DNA of 64,000 bases from Zanthoxylum bungeanum (GCA_019454045.1 SKCR01023742.1:353501-417500); one strand, 5' to 3'. Shown: positions 35,803-48,184, counted from the first letter of the stretch. Numbers and translations are program-made. Notes: generated by a model from the sequence alone, not told the origin.

Positions 35803-36793
35803 AAGACATGTTGGCAGTAAATATAATTGTTGGACTATCCGACACATGCGTACCACCTACCACGTTCTCACTGATTTACAAGACATGGTTGACTTCTAGC
35901 AAAGCATGGTGCCTACCCAATTCTCTAGAAATATTCAAAGAGGAATATATAATCTGTACCAGGCGTAATATACAATGTATTGCGTAATACAATCCAATAT
36001 CAGATGTCACATGTTAGGCCTAGGGCTGGAATTGTGTCTGCCCCATACGAAGCATATATCGGATCACTAGCAACTAGTCTCTGTAATCGGATAATCATGA
36101 CCTAGTCATACTATCCCGATAATTGCAGCATTTAAGAGTATTAGGTCTGTATCCATGCGTGATCATCATCTCCATATGACTGAAGTGATACTTCCATCTT
36201 GACATCACACCCAATACACTACGATTCTCAATAAACCCAGAAGAGGCGTACACAGAACCTGTTAAAGCTCCAGACGACCAAAACCAAAACATACCGATTG
36301 TCGCAAGTATTAGTGATGCAAGTCTCAGTTTAAGATCACATACACCTACCCTGATTCGGATTCCCATATACACATAGTCATACTACCAATGGGACTCCGA
36401 GGGGTCTATCCAGAGCAAAGCTGTTCCCGGTCCAACGGCTAATAAAACCTCTTGTCACACTTGTATAAGTATCCAATACTTGAATATATGAGAACTATGC
36501 CGTTAACCTTCCATAACGCACACAAGTGTAATACTAGTCTATTCCACATTATCGATGTCCAGTCTCGATAATACTATGACTAGGGATATTTAATGGTCAA
36601 GCCTTTCATGGATTAATATTGTCTCATATCTTATTAATCTGGTACTAATCATATGGACTTTTATCATTTATATATCCAAGTAATCCAATTACAAAATGAT
36701 AAAAATGGCAATTTCCTTTCTCACATAGTTAATTTGTATAAAAACACAATGTCTTTTACAAATAGTGATGCTATGGGTCATAATTGTCCAACA
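35803..36793 (-). repeat. Element E 5' LTR fragment
   Basis: About 990 bp corresponding to the outer half of the LTR, ending TTGTCCAACA. It is visibly diverged from 29628-31560. Confidence 0.75.
36095..36373 (-). CDS. LTR-internal ORF, element E 5' LTR fragment (92 codons)
   Basis: Same frame and layout as 30866-31144 (RIRVGV near the start; SVYASSGFIENRSVLGVMSR in the middle; KYHFSH near the end), open despite many base differences between the two LTRs. Confidence 0.35.
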   Translation of the reverse strand: MYMGIRIRVGVCDLKLRLASLILATIGMFWFWSSGALTGSVYASSGFIENRSVLGVMSRWKYHFSHMEMMITHGYRPNTLKCCNYRDSMTRS

Positions 36794-37345
36794 CCTTCTT
36801 GGTCAAAAAACATGAGAAAGTTATCCCTATAGGTTTTACGTGTTATATTTTTAATGTTATGTGATGTTTAAGTGCTGGGCTGAACTTTAATTAAATTAGA
36901 AAGCCCAGGCATGAAATTTTAAAGTATTGTATGTGTTATTGTATTTATTTTTCTAGAGTTTTATTATATTTGGGTAGAATTAGGGTTAGCCACCTATTTA
37001 AAGGGCCCTTATTCATTGTAATTGATAATTAATTAAGAACATATTTTTTACAAAATAAAGTTACTTGTGTCATCTTGAGGGAGTGGATTCTTCCTTGGTT
37101 CTACGGAACAAAAGCTTATCAACGTGTGACAAGCGTTGTGGCGCTCTACCGCTGTTCAAGATTCTCCAAAGAAATAAAGAAAAGTTCTTAAGGGTAAGGT
37201 TCCTTAAGGGTTGGACTTGATCTTGGAAAGATTTTGTTCTTACCAAAAATTAAGATTCGCGGTTCTTGGGGCATAGAACACGTGGAGGGGTTTGCTTGAC
37301 TTGTTCCTGGCAGGTTTTTATCAAAGTTCATTTTCTATTTTTATT
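36794..37345 (+). other. Promoter- or LTR-like block, unclassified
   Basis: It contains CCACCTATTTAAAGGGCCC (TATA-like, about 36990-37008), a downstream A/T-rich possible polyadenylation zone, and GC-richer sequence ending near TTCCTGGCAGG. The order resembles U3-R-U5 of an LTR, but no terminal repeat or PBS was found. Confidence 0.3.
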
Positions 37346-40300
37346 GCTAAATAATAAACTTTTACACGTATAACGATATAAACAGAATGCCGTAACCGGT
37401 TCTCGAAACCATGCGTTTTCCAACGTAACAAAGCTTCCCTTAAAAATATTCTGATCTATTTTCCAACACATAAACTCTTATTTTCTAATATTATTTCGCT
37501 CCAAAAATAATTTAAATTTGGAACCTTCCAGAACTATTCCAAAAAAATTCGAGATATTACATAAATATTTGGGATATTATAATACAAGATGCCCACACCT
37601 GATGATTCCATCAGTTGGAATCCTCGTAAACTATATTCTAGATGAGATAAATGTCTAACACTTAATCTTTACTATTAATCACAATTCAGTAATGCATCTC
37701 AATACACAAAACTGTACAATGTACATAACTTATTGAATACTATCATTTAATTCCTCAAATATGAACTAGATGTAACTGAACTTATTCATAGACGTACTGA
37801 TCATGTCACTGAATCTGAAAACTAAACTTTCTTAAATCCATCTTTTGTTTATGAAAATTAAAACTGAAAATTTTCCTAAAATAACTGAAATCTGAAATAC
37901 TTGAAACTATGTTTATGCATCATCAACCCCATTTACATCATTCACATCCATATCCACAGCTGATATACACTGAATCCAGAAAACATCCATATCTAGGAAG
38001 AAACCTCCATCGGATATGGGGACTAACTGTACATGGTCCATATCTTAGGGTCGTATCATGATAGAATGACAACTGTACCTAGCCTCATGGGGCAATATAG
38101 GAGTGAAGCGGGGTTCACCGCTATGCCTTGATATTGGCTACCGCAACACTGTTTGGCTCACAGTCCGTAGAGAGTAACGGGGGACCCATCGGAGAATGAA
38201 GGAGTCGTCACCGAGTATAAGACACTAGAAATAATTTAAGGCTGCATTACACCTCTCGCAAGGGCCGACCTTAAGCCCGTTTGGGTACAGAATTGTCCCT
38301 TACTGATGCCAATATAATATTTAGGTTTGAACAGAAGAATAGACATGTCTTATAATGCATAATCATGCAAAAAATTTTAAACATACAAAAGTGCACAAAT
38401 AATAAAATAGTAAAGGAAAACAAATAAATACAATAGTTTATGACAGTAAAATAATAATCAATCGAACTAGAGCAGATTTTCATAGTCCTAGCATTTACGA
38501 GGCCTGGCCGAACATAGCCATAGCCTGCTGGATATTCATGGTATCACTATCTTTCGGTTGGAATTAATGCAAGTCTGGCATGATCTTCTATGTACATCAG
38601 AAATGCAGGATCATACGCATTATAAAAACAACAAATACAATGCGAGGGCTATAAAACCGTAATAAATATGATAATAATTATGCAATAAAAAAGTAAAATA
38701 GTAAACATAAATTGTAAAATAGAATAGCTTAAGGAATCGTAATAAACATGATAGTAACTAAGCGCAATAAGAACCACAACACAATAAATAGAATCTGTAA
38801 ATTAGAATAATATGGGAACATACATAAGGAACAATTATATAATTAAATGTTCTCATTGGCCTAGCTTTATGGAAACCTGGTCAGACCTTCATCGGGAAAT
38901 TAATGTCCGGCCAGATTTATAACAAGTCTGGTCGGATATATAATAAACGAAGAAGTCCTAAGTGCATGCACAACTAACAGTACTAATAAAACAATGATAT
39001 CATAGTGATAATAAGAATATACAAAGCAAGGAAAAAAAAAACAAAAATAAGGCTGTAAATAAACTGCTCATTATGTCCGGTCAGACTTATTGCAAGTCTG
39101 GCCGGATATGCATCACAAATATAACGACCCAAGAAAACACAGAATCATGTACTGGTAATAATACGCGATTATAGAATACATGCTAAGATAAAAATAATTG
39201 AATACTAATGGTAGTAATAAAAAGGACCCAATTCTACATAAGACCACCCTTGTATGTAGTCATTCCCAACAGTATATGGAATTGTATCACGAGTCCAGAC
39301 CATATTATTGTGCATTCGGAATTGGCTATAGAATTTAAATCTGGATTTTTATCCTGTATACCAAAAGGTGACATACAGTTGGATATACAAATCTTAGGTT
39401 TTTCCGGCCATAAATTTAATGTATCTGGCCAGATATCCTTCAACAATCAAAACAGGTAAACAAGAGGCATGCATAAAGTAACCAAAAAAAGTAACTAACA
39501 TGCATAAAGTAATAATGGTGAGCGTAACGTAAAAATAACTAAGCATGCAATAAGCTAAAGAATGCAATAATGTAGTCGAGTGTTTGCACCAATTTTATGG
39601 ATATATTTCGTGATGTTCTATTTCTGACCGAACGTTATGCACATCCGGCCCTGAGATACTGTATTACAACATGAATTATAGATGCATTAACAGAAGTCAG
39701 GGTGCACTTATGTCATATCTTTTATTCCATCTTAATTGGCTCGAGAAGCACCTTCTGATTGCTGGATGGTTGCTAGGTTGCCTGCCTTAGAGGCGAACTC
39801 CAGAGACTCAATAGTAAATTTCGATTTAGTTATGTTTTATGTGTTCTCCAAAATTCAAGATTTTTTCCAAGACTTTTGACCTATCTAGCTAGCCTCTCTG
39901 TTAATGCTTTGGGCACTAATTTTCTCAATTGATTGCCAAACGGAAACATCAGCTACAACCAGATCTATGTCCGATAGAATATTTATTTCAAATATATATC
40001 TGGCCCGACATCAATAAATCTATTGATTTCAGTTATTGAAAATTTGCACGTGCATTGACAACTTCGACGCATGACCAACCATACATTTAATTTGATTATA
40101 TGTCTGGCTGGACATCAATCGGATCTGTGATTCCAACGATTGATAATCTGCTCCGTCACTAACAAATGTCATATGTCTGATCGTATTTAGGATTTCCAAT
40201 GTATATCCGGCCATAATTTATAGTCTGAGGGATATTTAGCTGGACATAGATGATGTCTGGCTGGATTTTAGGTTCCAAGAAAAGGTGGATTGAACATAGG

Positions 40301-41049
40301 TGATGTTGGGCCTGTATTTGGTTGAATTCCCTAGAGTTTCTTTCTTTTCCAAGTTCTAGCCTCACAACTTTCTAAACTTTCAAGTGGTGCCTCCATGAGA
40401 GACTAATCATCGGGTTAAAAATATAATATTTATAAGTAAGTTATATATAAAAGCTAAAATCTTTCTATATGAAAATCTTAAAACTTTTAAAAAAATTTTA
40501 AAACCAAATGGGCTGTAGAAATCAAGAAATCTCAGCGGTTAGAGAATATCGAAATCGGTTATAAATAAAATCGAATTTGAAGTCTTGTGGTGGTATATAA
40601 AATCAAATTCGTGACGAAATTCAATGTACATAATTTCAAATCCATAATCTGTCAGAAATAAATTCCCTTATAAAACTAAACAATTATAAAGAAAATCATC
40701 ATGAAATCTCTATAAAATTGATAAAATCAATTTCAAATTGATAGGTTCCAAAGCTACTGAAATCAAATACAAAACCATCATCATCATGAAATCGGAAACT
40801 TGCGTCCTTTGGGAAAAATTTAAAGCTCTTTGTTAACTGTTAAATCGGGAAAACTATAAAGTCCATTTAAACATTTGGATCACTATAGTCTCTGTTTTTG
40901 AAATCAAATAATCATATATTCTGATAAATCAATTTTATCTGAAAACTTTAAAAGCCACTATAAGAACTTGGTTATTAGGGGCGCTACGTATCGCCGTCCC
41001 CTTAAGCACACGTCTAAAACACCTCTATAAAATCTTGATATTTAAGGGC
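37346..41049. other. Non-coding background, probably gypsy-type
   Basis: No domain-bearing frame. It contains GAACCTTCCAGAACTATTCC (37520 region), a phrase of the type also seen at 62420, and a scatter of TCTGGCCGGA-type words between about 38870 and 40330. A GTATCGCCGTCCCC word at about 40990 recurs after element C. ORFs here (38271-38483, 39208-39459, 40159-40365) are not supported. Confidence 0.35.
38906..39106. repeat. Two quasi-palindromic TCCGGCCAGA repeats
   Basis: TCCGGCCAGA (38906-38915) pairs with TCTGGTCGGA (38927-38936). TCCGGTCAGACTT (39076-39088) pairs with its near-complement at 39094-39106 with one mismatch. Looser copies follow up to about 40330. Confidence 0.7.
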
Positions 41050-41054
41050 ATTAC
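41050..41054. repeat. Left target-site duplication ATTAC of element C
   Basis: ATTAC before TGTTGG, repeated at 61087-61091. Confidence 0.8.
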
Positions 41055-42981
41055 TGTTGGTCTCTAAGACATTCCAAGATCATATAAGCAATGAAATATT
41101 GTGAATACAAAAGTAAAGTATGGCGGAATCATACTTACAAAGAGCGGATGTTGGATGCGTTGAACACAAAAATTTGCCTTTGAGAAGTCCTCCAAGTTCG
41201 GCCAAGGTCCTCTTTGAATGTTGAATCCAAGCTCCAAGCTTTGATCTTTGATTCCAAGCTCAAGGGATTAGTTTCCCTAACACCTTGATATGATTCCTTT
41301 GGTGTGCTAGCACTAAGAAAAAATTGCAACAATTCTTTCTTGTTCTTGATGGAGCTCACGGCAATGGAGCACAAAGGGAGAGAGAGAGATTTTTCTATTT
41401 GTTTTCTAAAAACATAAAACAAAAATCTTTCACAACTTTTGGTATATGCTTATCCAAAAGCATAAAGCAAAAAGGAGGGAAAATGACATTCAATGCCTAC
41501 AACAACTCCCATCATGAATAATGACTGGTTGTCAATCACAAAAAGGTGACTTGACTTCCATCACTAAAGTGACAGGTGATATGACTTGCGATGTGACTTG
41601 TAGGCCGCACTTTAATCAAAATGCGAGTGGGCCCGCAAACACTCCCGGGCTCGGGTTCGCTAATTCTGAATTAATGAATTTTTATTGCGACGTAATTAAA
41701 TCAAATTTAATCAAATAATTATGCCTAGCAAAATTACTATTCACGTCGCTTGTGAATTAATTTTAAATCAATTCGTTAGCCCGAATTAAAATCCAATTTT
41801 AATTCCGCATCGAAATCTAAATTCGTTTAATATATCGAATATATCATTTGATCGATTAATTCCAAATTAATCGTTCTCTCTCTTCAAATAGTATTTTATC
41901 CCAGAAAAAATTTCTCCGTAATTAATCCTAGATTAATTATGTTCGAATCATACATCATCAGTGAATCTTCGGGAAGTAACCCATGAGATCCCTGGATATG
42001 TTGGCAGTAAATCCGATCGTCGGACTATCCGAACACGTACGTACCTCATACTACATTTTTACCGATTTACAAGTCATGGTTGGCTTCTAGCAAAGCACCG
42101 TGACTACCCAATTCTCCAGAAATACTCTTAATGGAATATATAATCTTCATCAGGCATAGTATACATAGTATTGCGTATTGTGATCCAGTATCAGATGTCA
42201 CATGCAAGACATGGGGCTGGAATAATGTCTGCCCCATACGAAGCATATATAGGATTACAAGCAACTAGTCTCTTTAATCGGATAATCATGACCTTGTCAT
42301 ATTATCCCGATGGTTGCAACCAATTTAGAGTACCAATTCTGTATCCCTGCGTGATCATCATCTCCATATGACTGAAGTGATACTTCCATCTTGACATCAC
42401 ACCCAATACACTACGATTCTCAATAAACCCAGAAGAGGCGTACACAAAACCTGTTAAAGTTCTGGATGACCAAAACCAAAGCGTATTGATTGTTGCAAGT
42501 ACTAGCGATGCAAGTCTCAGGTTAAGACCAAATACACCTACCCTGATGCGGATTCTCATAGACACATAGTCATACTACCAATGGGATTCCGCGGGGTCTA
42601 TCTAGAGCGAAGCTGTTTCCGTATCATCGTAAACACAACCTCCTATCACAATTTCATAAGTATCCAATACGTAAATATATGAGAATTATGTCGTTACGCT
42701 TCCATAACACGCACAAGTGCAATACTAGTCTATTCCGTATTATCGATGTCCAGTCTCGATAATACTATGACTAGGGATAATTAATGATTAAACCTTTATG
42801 AATTGATATTGTCTCATATCTTATAATCTGAAACTAATCTTGGAGACTTTTATCATTTATTTATTTAAGTAATCAAATTAAAAAATGATAAAATGCAATT
42901 TACATTGCTACATAGTTAATTTGTACAAAAACCACAATGTCTTTTACAAATATTGACGCTATGGGTCATAATTGTCTAACA
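41055..42981 (-). repeat. Element C 3' LTR
   Basis: A 1927-bp LTR (TGTTGGTCTCTAAGAC... to GTCTAACA on the plus strand), highly similar to 59146-61086. Confidence 0.9.
42302..42565 (-). CDS. LTR-internal ORF, element C 3' LTR (87 codons)
   Basis: ATG-started sense frame: MSMRIRIRVGVFGLNLRLAS at the start, VYASSGFIENRSVLGVMSR in the middle, KYHFSH near the end. Counterpart of 60406-60669. Confidence 0.35.
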   Translation of the reverse strand: MSMRIRIRVGVFGLNLRLASLVLATINTLWFWSSRTLTGFVYASSGFIENRSVLGVMSRWKYHFSHMEMMITQGYRIGTLNWLQPSG

Positions 42982-42992
42982 ATCTCCCACTT
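42982..42992 (-). promoter_or_regulatory. Polypurine tract of element C
   Basis: ATCTCCCACTT (AAGTGGGAGAT on the coding strand) next to the 3' LTR. Confidence 0.85.
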
Positions 42993-45900
42993 GGCCTATA
43001 GCCAGTCACTCAAGCTTCTAATACATGAACTATGTACATGTCGCTCAAACCTTTGCTGAGGAATAGCTTTCGTCAGCGGATCTGCAATGTTGTCCTCTAG
43101 TGTGAACTTCTTGACCTTCACATCGCCACGATGTATGATCTCACGAATCAGATGGAAACTTCAAAGAACATGCTTGGATTGTTGATGAGACCGCGGTTCC
43201 CTAGCCTGCGCTATAGCCCCGTTATTGTCACAATACAATGGAATGGGCTCAGCTGCTAACGGAACTACTCCTAATCCAATTAGGAATTTACGGATCCAAA
43301 CTGCCTCTTTTATTGCTTCAGCTGCAGCAATATACTCCGCTTCTATTGTTCAATCGACAACAGTCTCTTGCTTGGAAGATTTCCAGCTTACTGCTCTGTT
43401 ATTCAAACAAAATACGTACCCAGATTGTGACTTGTAGTCGTCTTTATCGGTTTGGAAACTTGCGTCAGTAAACCCAGTTACCTCAAGTTCTCCATCTCCA
43501 TAGATTAAGAAAGCATCCTTAGTTCGTCTAAGATACTTTAGGATATTCTTAACCGCCATCCAGTGACCTTCACCTGGATCGGCTTGATAGCGACTACACA
43601 TGCTCAAAGTATATGAGACATCAGGTCGCGTATATATCATGGCATACATGATCGATCCGACTGTCGAGGCGAACGGTATCCGACTCATGTTGTCTCTCTC
43701 ATCTTGAGTTTTAGGACACATGTCCTTAGATAGAATGACGCCAAGTGACACTGGCAACAGTCCGCTCTTGGACTGATCCATGTTGAATCTCTTCAACACT
43801 TTGTCAATGTACGTGCTCTGGGAGAGTCCAAGCAACTTTCTAGATCTATCCCGGTAGATCTTTATTCCCAGAATAAAGGCTGCTTCTCCCAGATCCTTCA
43901 TGGAGAATTTTAATGAAAGCCAAGATTTCACCGATGTTAACATCGGAATGTCATTGCCAATAAGCAATACATCATCAACGTAAAGGACAATGAATGTCAG
44001 TGCACTCCCACTAACCTTCTTATATACACAAGGATCATCTCCGTTTTAAACGAAATCATATTCTTTTATGATCTCATCAAAGCGTTGGGTCCAAGAATGC
44101 GATGTTTGCTTCAATCCATAAATGGATCGATTTAACTTACAAACCTTATTTGCAAGTCTTGGTACGACTAAATCGTCAGGCTGTTACATATAAACATCCT
44201 CCAAAAGGTTTCCGTTAAGGAAAGTGGTTTTGACGTCCATCTGCCATATCTCGTAATCGAAATATGCCGCAATAGCAAGCATTATCCTAATGGATTTAAT
44301 CATGGAAACGGGTGAAAAAGTTTCGTTGTAATCGACACCATATCGTTGACGATACCATTTCGCTACAAGCCTAGCTTTGTACGTTTGTACATTGCCATCC
44401 ATGTCAGTCTTCCTCTTGAAGACCCATTTGCAACCAATAGGCTATACGCCTTCTAGTGCATCAACCAGTGTCCAAACTTGGTTGGTGTACATGGAATCCA
44501 TTTCGGAATTCATGGCATCTTGCCATAAATCGAAGTCGATACCTTGTATCGCTTCCTCATTCGTAGTCGGCTCATCTTCCTCAATAAGTTTAATATCCAC
44601 ATGTGGTGAGATCAGAAACCCATACCTTTCAGGTTGTTTTCTGACTCTCTCCGACCTACGCGGTCCTTGTGTATTCGAAGATCATGGTGCAGTCTCATCC
44701 TTGATGGATTGTTCATGTTCCGTTAAGGATTCTGTGCCATGAACAGTATCACTCCAATTTTCATCGAGATATACTTTCCTCCCACTTATCACTGCATCTA
44801 GAAATTCCCTCTCAAGGAAAACCGCATGTAGAGTAACAAATACTTTGTTCTCTTGTGGGTGATATAAGTAATATCCTTTGGGTTCCATAGGATATCCTAA
44901 AATAGACATTTATCCGATTTGGGTTCAAGTTTGGTACCTTCCAAACGTTTGACGTATGCCCAGCAACCCCAAATCTTCAGGAATGAGAAACCCGGTTTCT
45001 TTCCTGTCCATATTTCATACGGAGTCTGTTGAACAGACTTTGACGGAACCTTATTCAACTTAAGTATTGCAACGTTCAATACATATCCCCAGAAGGAAAT
45101 AGGTAGCTCTGTGCGACTCATCATAGACCTTACCATGTCTAACAAAGTTCGGTTTCTCCGTTCGGACACACCGTTTAATTGTGGTGTTCTTGGAGGGGTC
45201 CACTGTGAAAGAATACCATATTCTTTCAAGTAATCAAGAAACTCATTGCTTAAGTATTCGCCACCATGGTCTGACCGTAATGTCTTAATACTTTTGCCGG
45301 TCTATTTTTCTATTTCGTGTCGAAACTCTTTGAATTTCTCAAAGGTTTCCGACTTGTGTCTCATAAGATACACATAACTATAACGCGATGCATCATCCGT
45401 AAAGGTTACGAAGTATTCATATCCACCTCTAGCCTAGCTAGGCATGGGCCCACATACGTCACTATGAATGAGGGCTAACAGTTCGGTGGCACGTGCACAT
45501 TTACCGTTAAAAGGTGATTTAGGCATCTTGCTTAATAAACAAGATTCGCAGACGTTATATGAATTTGGATCAAATCCGTCCAAGTACTCACTCTTCGAAA
45601 GTGCGGATATACGTGTCTTGTTTATGTATCCTAGACGACAATGCCACATGTAAGTTTCATCTTTATTACTTTCTTTAAGCCTTTTGTTTGCTACATTATA
45701 TGTTTGAGATTGATTTATATTCAAAATATAAAGACCATTATTCACATCAGTAGTGTAAATTTCCATATCATTTTTATAATAAAACACCCAGTGTTTCTAA
45801 ATACAAAAGTGTACCCATATTGGGCTAAAATAGATACAAAATAATATTCCTAGTCAAACTAGGTACATATAGCAGTCTGATAGTTTAAGTACATGCCCCG

Positions 45901-46030
45901 AGGGCAGTTCCAAAACAAAATTGCCAACGCCAAAATGGCGACCTGTGTCCCATTTCCAACGCGGAGGTCAATCTCTCTGAGGCCAGTCTTCTGCTAATCT
46001 TCAGATCCTGCATATCAGTACATATATGAG
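42993..46030 (-). pseudogene. pol: Element C pol: integrase, RT and RNase H
   Basis: Read right to left after element D. Integrase has WHCRLGYI...CESCLLSK, HSDVCGP, LRSDHGGEY and NGVSERRNRTLL (catalytic D, D, E present). RT has CKWVFKRK, KARLVAKWYRQ, WQMDVKTTFLNG and YVDDVLLIGND (YVDD at 43971-43982). RNase H runs from DASFQTDKDD to the end DPLTKAIPQQ, with 205 codons open at 43350-43967. About ten stops or single-base shifts interrupt an otherwise full-length polyprotein. It would process and copy the element RNA in virus-like particles and integrate the cDNA. Confidence 0.9.
46026..46030. repeat. Left target-site duplication ATGAG of element D
   Basis: ATGAG before TGTTGG, repeated at 56010-56014. 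The empty site is seen in element E (ATATATGAGTACCACAACC at about 34608). Confidence 0.9.
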
Positions 46031-46444
46031 TGTTGGATAATATGACCCATAGCGTCACTATTTGTACAGATCATGGTGTTGTTGTACAAATTAACTATGT
46101 GACAAAGGAGATTGCACTCTTATCATTTGTGATTAGATCACCTTAGATATATAAATGATGAGAGGTCCCTATGATTTGTTCCTGGACGGAGAATGATATG
46201 AGACAGTATCAGTCCACGTAGGATAAATCATTAAATATCCCTAGTCGTAGTATTATCGAGACAGGACATCGATAATGCGGAATAGGCTAGTATTGCACTT
46301 GTGCGCGTTGTGAGGGCACAACGGCATAGTTCTCATATATTTAAGTATTGGATACTTATGCAAGTGCGATAGGAGGTTGTGTTTCACCGATGGTACGGGA
46401 AACAGCTTCGCTCTGGATAGACCCCTCGGAATCCCATTGGTATT

Positions 46445-46723
46445 ATGACTATGTGTCTATGGGAGTCCGACATCAGGGTAGGTGTATTTGGTCTTAACCT
46501 GAGACTTGCACCGCTAATACTTACGATAATCGGTAGACTTTGGTCTTGGTGGTACAGGGCTTTAACCGGTTCTGCGTACACCACTTCTGGTTTATCAGAG
46601 AGTCGTAGTGTATTGGGTGTGATGTCAAGACGGAAGTATCACTTCAGTCATAGTGGAGATGATGTCACGCAGGATACGGTACTAGTGCTCTTGAGTGATG
46701 CGCATCCAATCATGATATTATGA
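46445..46723 (+). CDS. LTR-internal ORF, element D 5' LTR (92 codons)
   Basis: Sense frame with RVGVFGLNLRLA at the start, LTGSAYTTSG, then SRSVLGVMSRRKYHFSH and DDVTQDTVLVLL. It begins about 415 bp into the LTR, the same place as in C (about 417). In the 3' LTR the frame is broken by one extra G in the TCTGGG run, so one of the two copies changed after insertion. Confidence 0.35.
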   Translation: MTMCLWESDIRVGVFGLNLRLAPLILTIIGRLWSWWYRALTGSAYTTSGLSESRSVLGVMSRRKYHFSHSGDDVTQDTVLVLLSDAHPIMIL

Positions 46724-47462
46724 CCAGGTCATGAATATCTGATTATAGAGACTAGTTACCAGACATCCGACATGTGCTTCGGACGGGGCAGACACTTATC
46801 CAGCCCCAGCCCTAGCACGTGACTATCCGATACTGGGCCGATATACACAATACTACGGTATACTACGCTTGATACAGATCTATATATTCCTGTAAGAATA
46901 TTTCTGGAGAATTGGGTAGGCATGGCGCTTTGCTAGAAGCCAACCTTGTCTTGTAAATCGGTATAACGTAGTACGAGGTACTTACGTGTTCGGATAGTCC
47001 GACGACCGTATTTGCTGCCAACATATCCGGAGATCTCATGGGTCGCTTCCCAAAGATTCACCGATGATGTATGACTCGCACTATGATTAATCTGGGATTA
47101 ATTATAGAGAGAAGATTAATTTCTAGAGAGAGAAAATTAATCTGGGATTAATTGCGGAGATATTTTATCTGGGATAAAATATTAATTAAAGAGAGAGAAC
47201 GATTAATTTGGAATTAATCGATAAAATAATATATTCGATATATTATAAAATTAGATTTCGACGCGGAATTAAAATTAGATTTTAATTCGGGCGAACGAAT
47301 TAATTTAGAATTAATTCGTTAGCGACGTGAATAGTGAATTCGCTAGGCGTAATCATTTAATTACGACGCGACGGAAAAATTTGTTAATTTGGAATTAGCG
47401 AACCCGAGCCCTAGAGTGATTGCGAGCGCATTCGTATTTCGAATTCGAGCGCGGCACGCAAG

Positions 47463-47505
47463 TCACATCAAGCGTCAAATCGCTAGTCACATCAAGCGTC
47501 AAATC
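47463..47505 (+). repeat. Tandem TCACATCAAGCGTCAAATC words in the LTR
   Basis: Two exact 19-bp copies at 47463-47481 and 47487-47505 (24-bp period), same as the paired words in B. They contain CGTCA/TGACG cores. In the 3' LTR the second copy has lost a few bases. Confidence 0.75.
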
Positions 47506-47561
47506 ACATGTCACTTTGAGTGATGTGACAATTGGATTGATTGATTTGAGTGATTGATGTG

Positions 47562-47584
47562 AATAATGATATGGTTGTTTTTTT

Positions 47585-47620
<36 letters not shown>

Positions 47621-47640
47621 AAAATAATGATATGGTTGTT
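47562..47640 (-). repeat. Poly-T insertion with 18-bp target duplication in the D 5' LTR
   Basis: About 43 bp that is almost pure T (47580-47622) lies between two identical 18-bp copies of AATAATGATATGGTTGTT (47562-47579 and 47623-47640). The 3' LTR has one copy of this site and no T-run. This is the footprint expected from target-primed reverse transcription of a poly(A) tail on the minus strand, with little or no body. Confidence 0.7.
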
Positions 47641-48184
47641 GAAAAGCATTAATAGACTTTTGCTTTTTGACTTTTGATATATATATGAAAATGATTTATG
47701 TATTGTTTCTTTTTGGAAAATAATAATAATAAACTAAAATCATTTTCTCTCTCTCTCTCACCACACTCACGCACTTCTCTTTTTCCTCACTTTTCTTCTT
47801 CTCTCTCACGGCTTCAAGCCGATTTCTTCACAAAATCTTTGGTTTGACCGAAATTTTGAGAAGCAAATGAAGAAGAGTATGCTAGCACACACATGGTTAT
47901 ATTATGGTGATAGGGAAACGAATTTATGAGCATGGAAAAGCTTGAAGCTTGGAGCTTCAATGGTGATGACCATGGCCGAATCTTGGAGGGTCAAAAAAAA
48001 CAAAAACGCACAGCCCACTGCAAGGAGAAGCCTGCCGACCTAGGAAGAGGAGCAAAAGACTTGTGTTCTTTGCATGCATCAAACCAATCATTGTGAGTAT
48101 TGTTTCCGCCATTATTCCTTGATGTGTTCATGCGATTTTATGCTTGTTTTGGATGATTCTTGGGACCTAATTAGGAACTCAACA

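Larger units (their letters stand above)
29628..36793 (-). mobile_element. Element E: copia, minus strand, rearranged
   Basis: A full 3' LTR (29628-31560), polypurine tract, pol, gag and a short leader are followed by only part of a 5' LTR (35803-36793). The bases outside differ (CATAC on the left, CCTTC on the right), so no target duplication remains. The PBS, most of the leader and the inner part of the 5' LTR are missing, and the two LTRs look clearly diverged. Either a large deletion or recombination between two copies explains this. Confidence 0.8.
46031..48184 (+). repeat. Element D 5' LTR
   Basis: It starts TGTTGGATAATATGACCC and ends GGAACTCAACA. At 2154 bp it is longer than the 3' copy, mainly because of the poly-T insertion at 47580-47622 and its target duplication. 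Confidence 0.9.

Noticed and set aside
47394..47649. 84-codon minus-strand ORF with a lysine run
   Set aside because: The lysines are the poly-T insertion read backwards.
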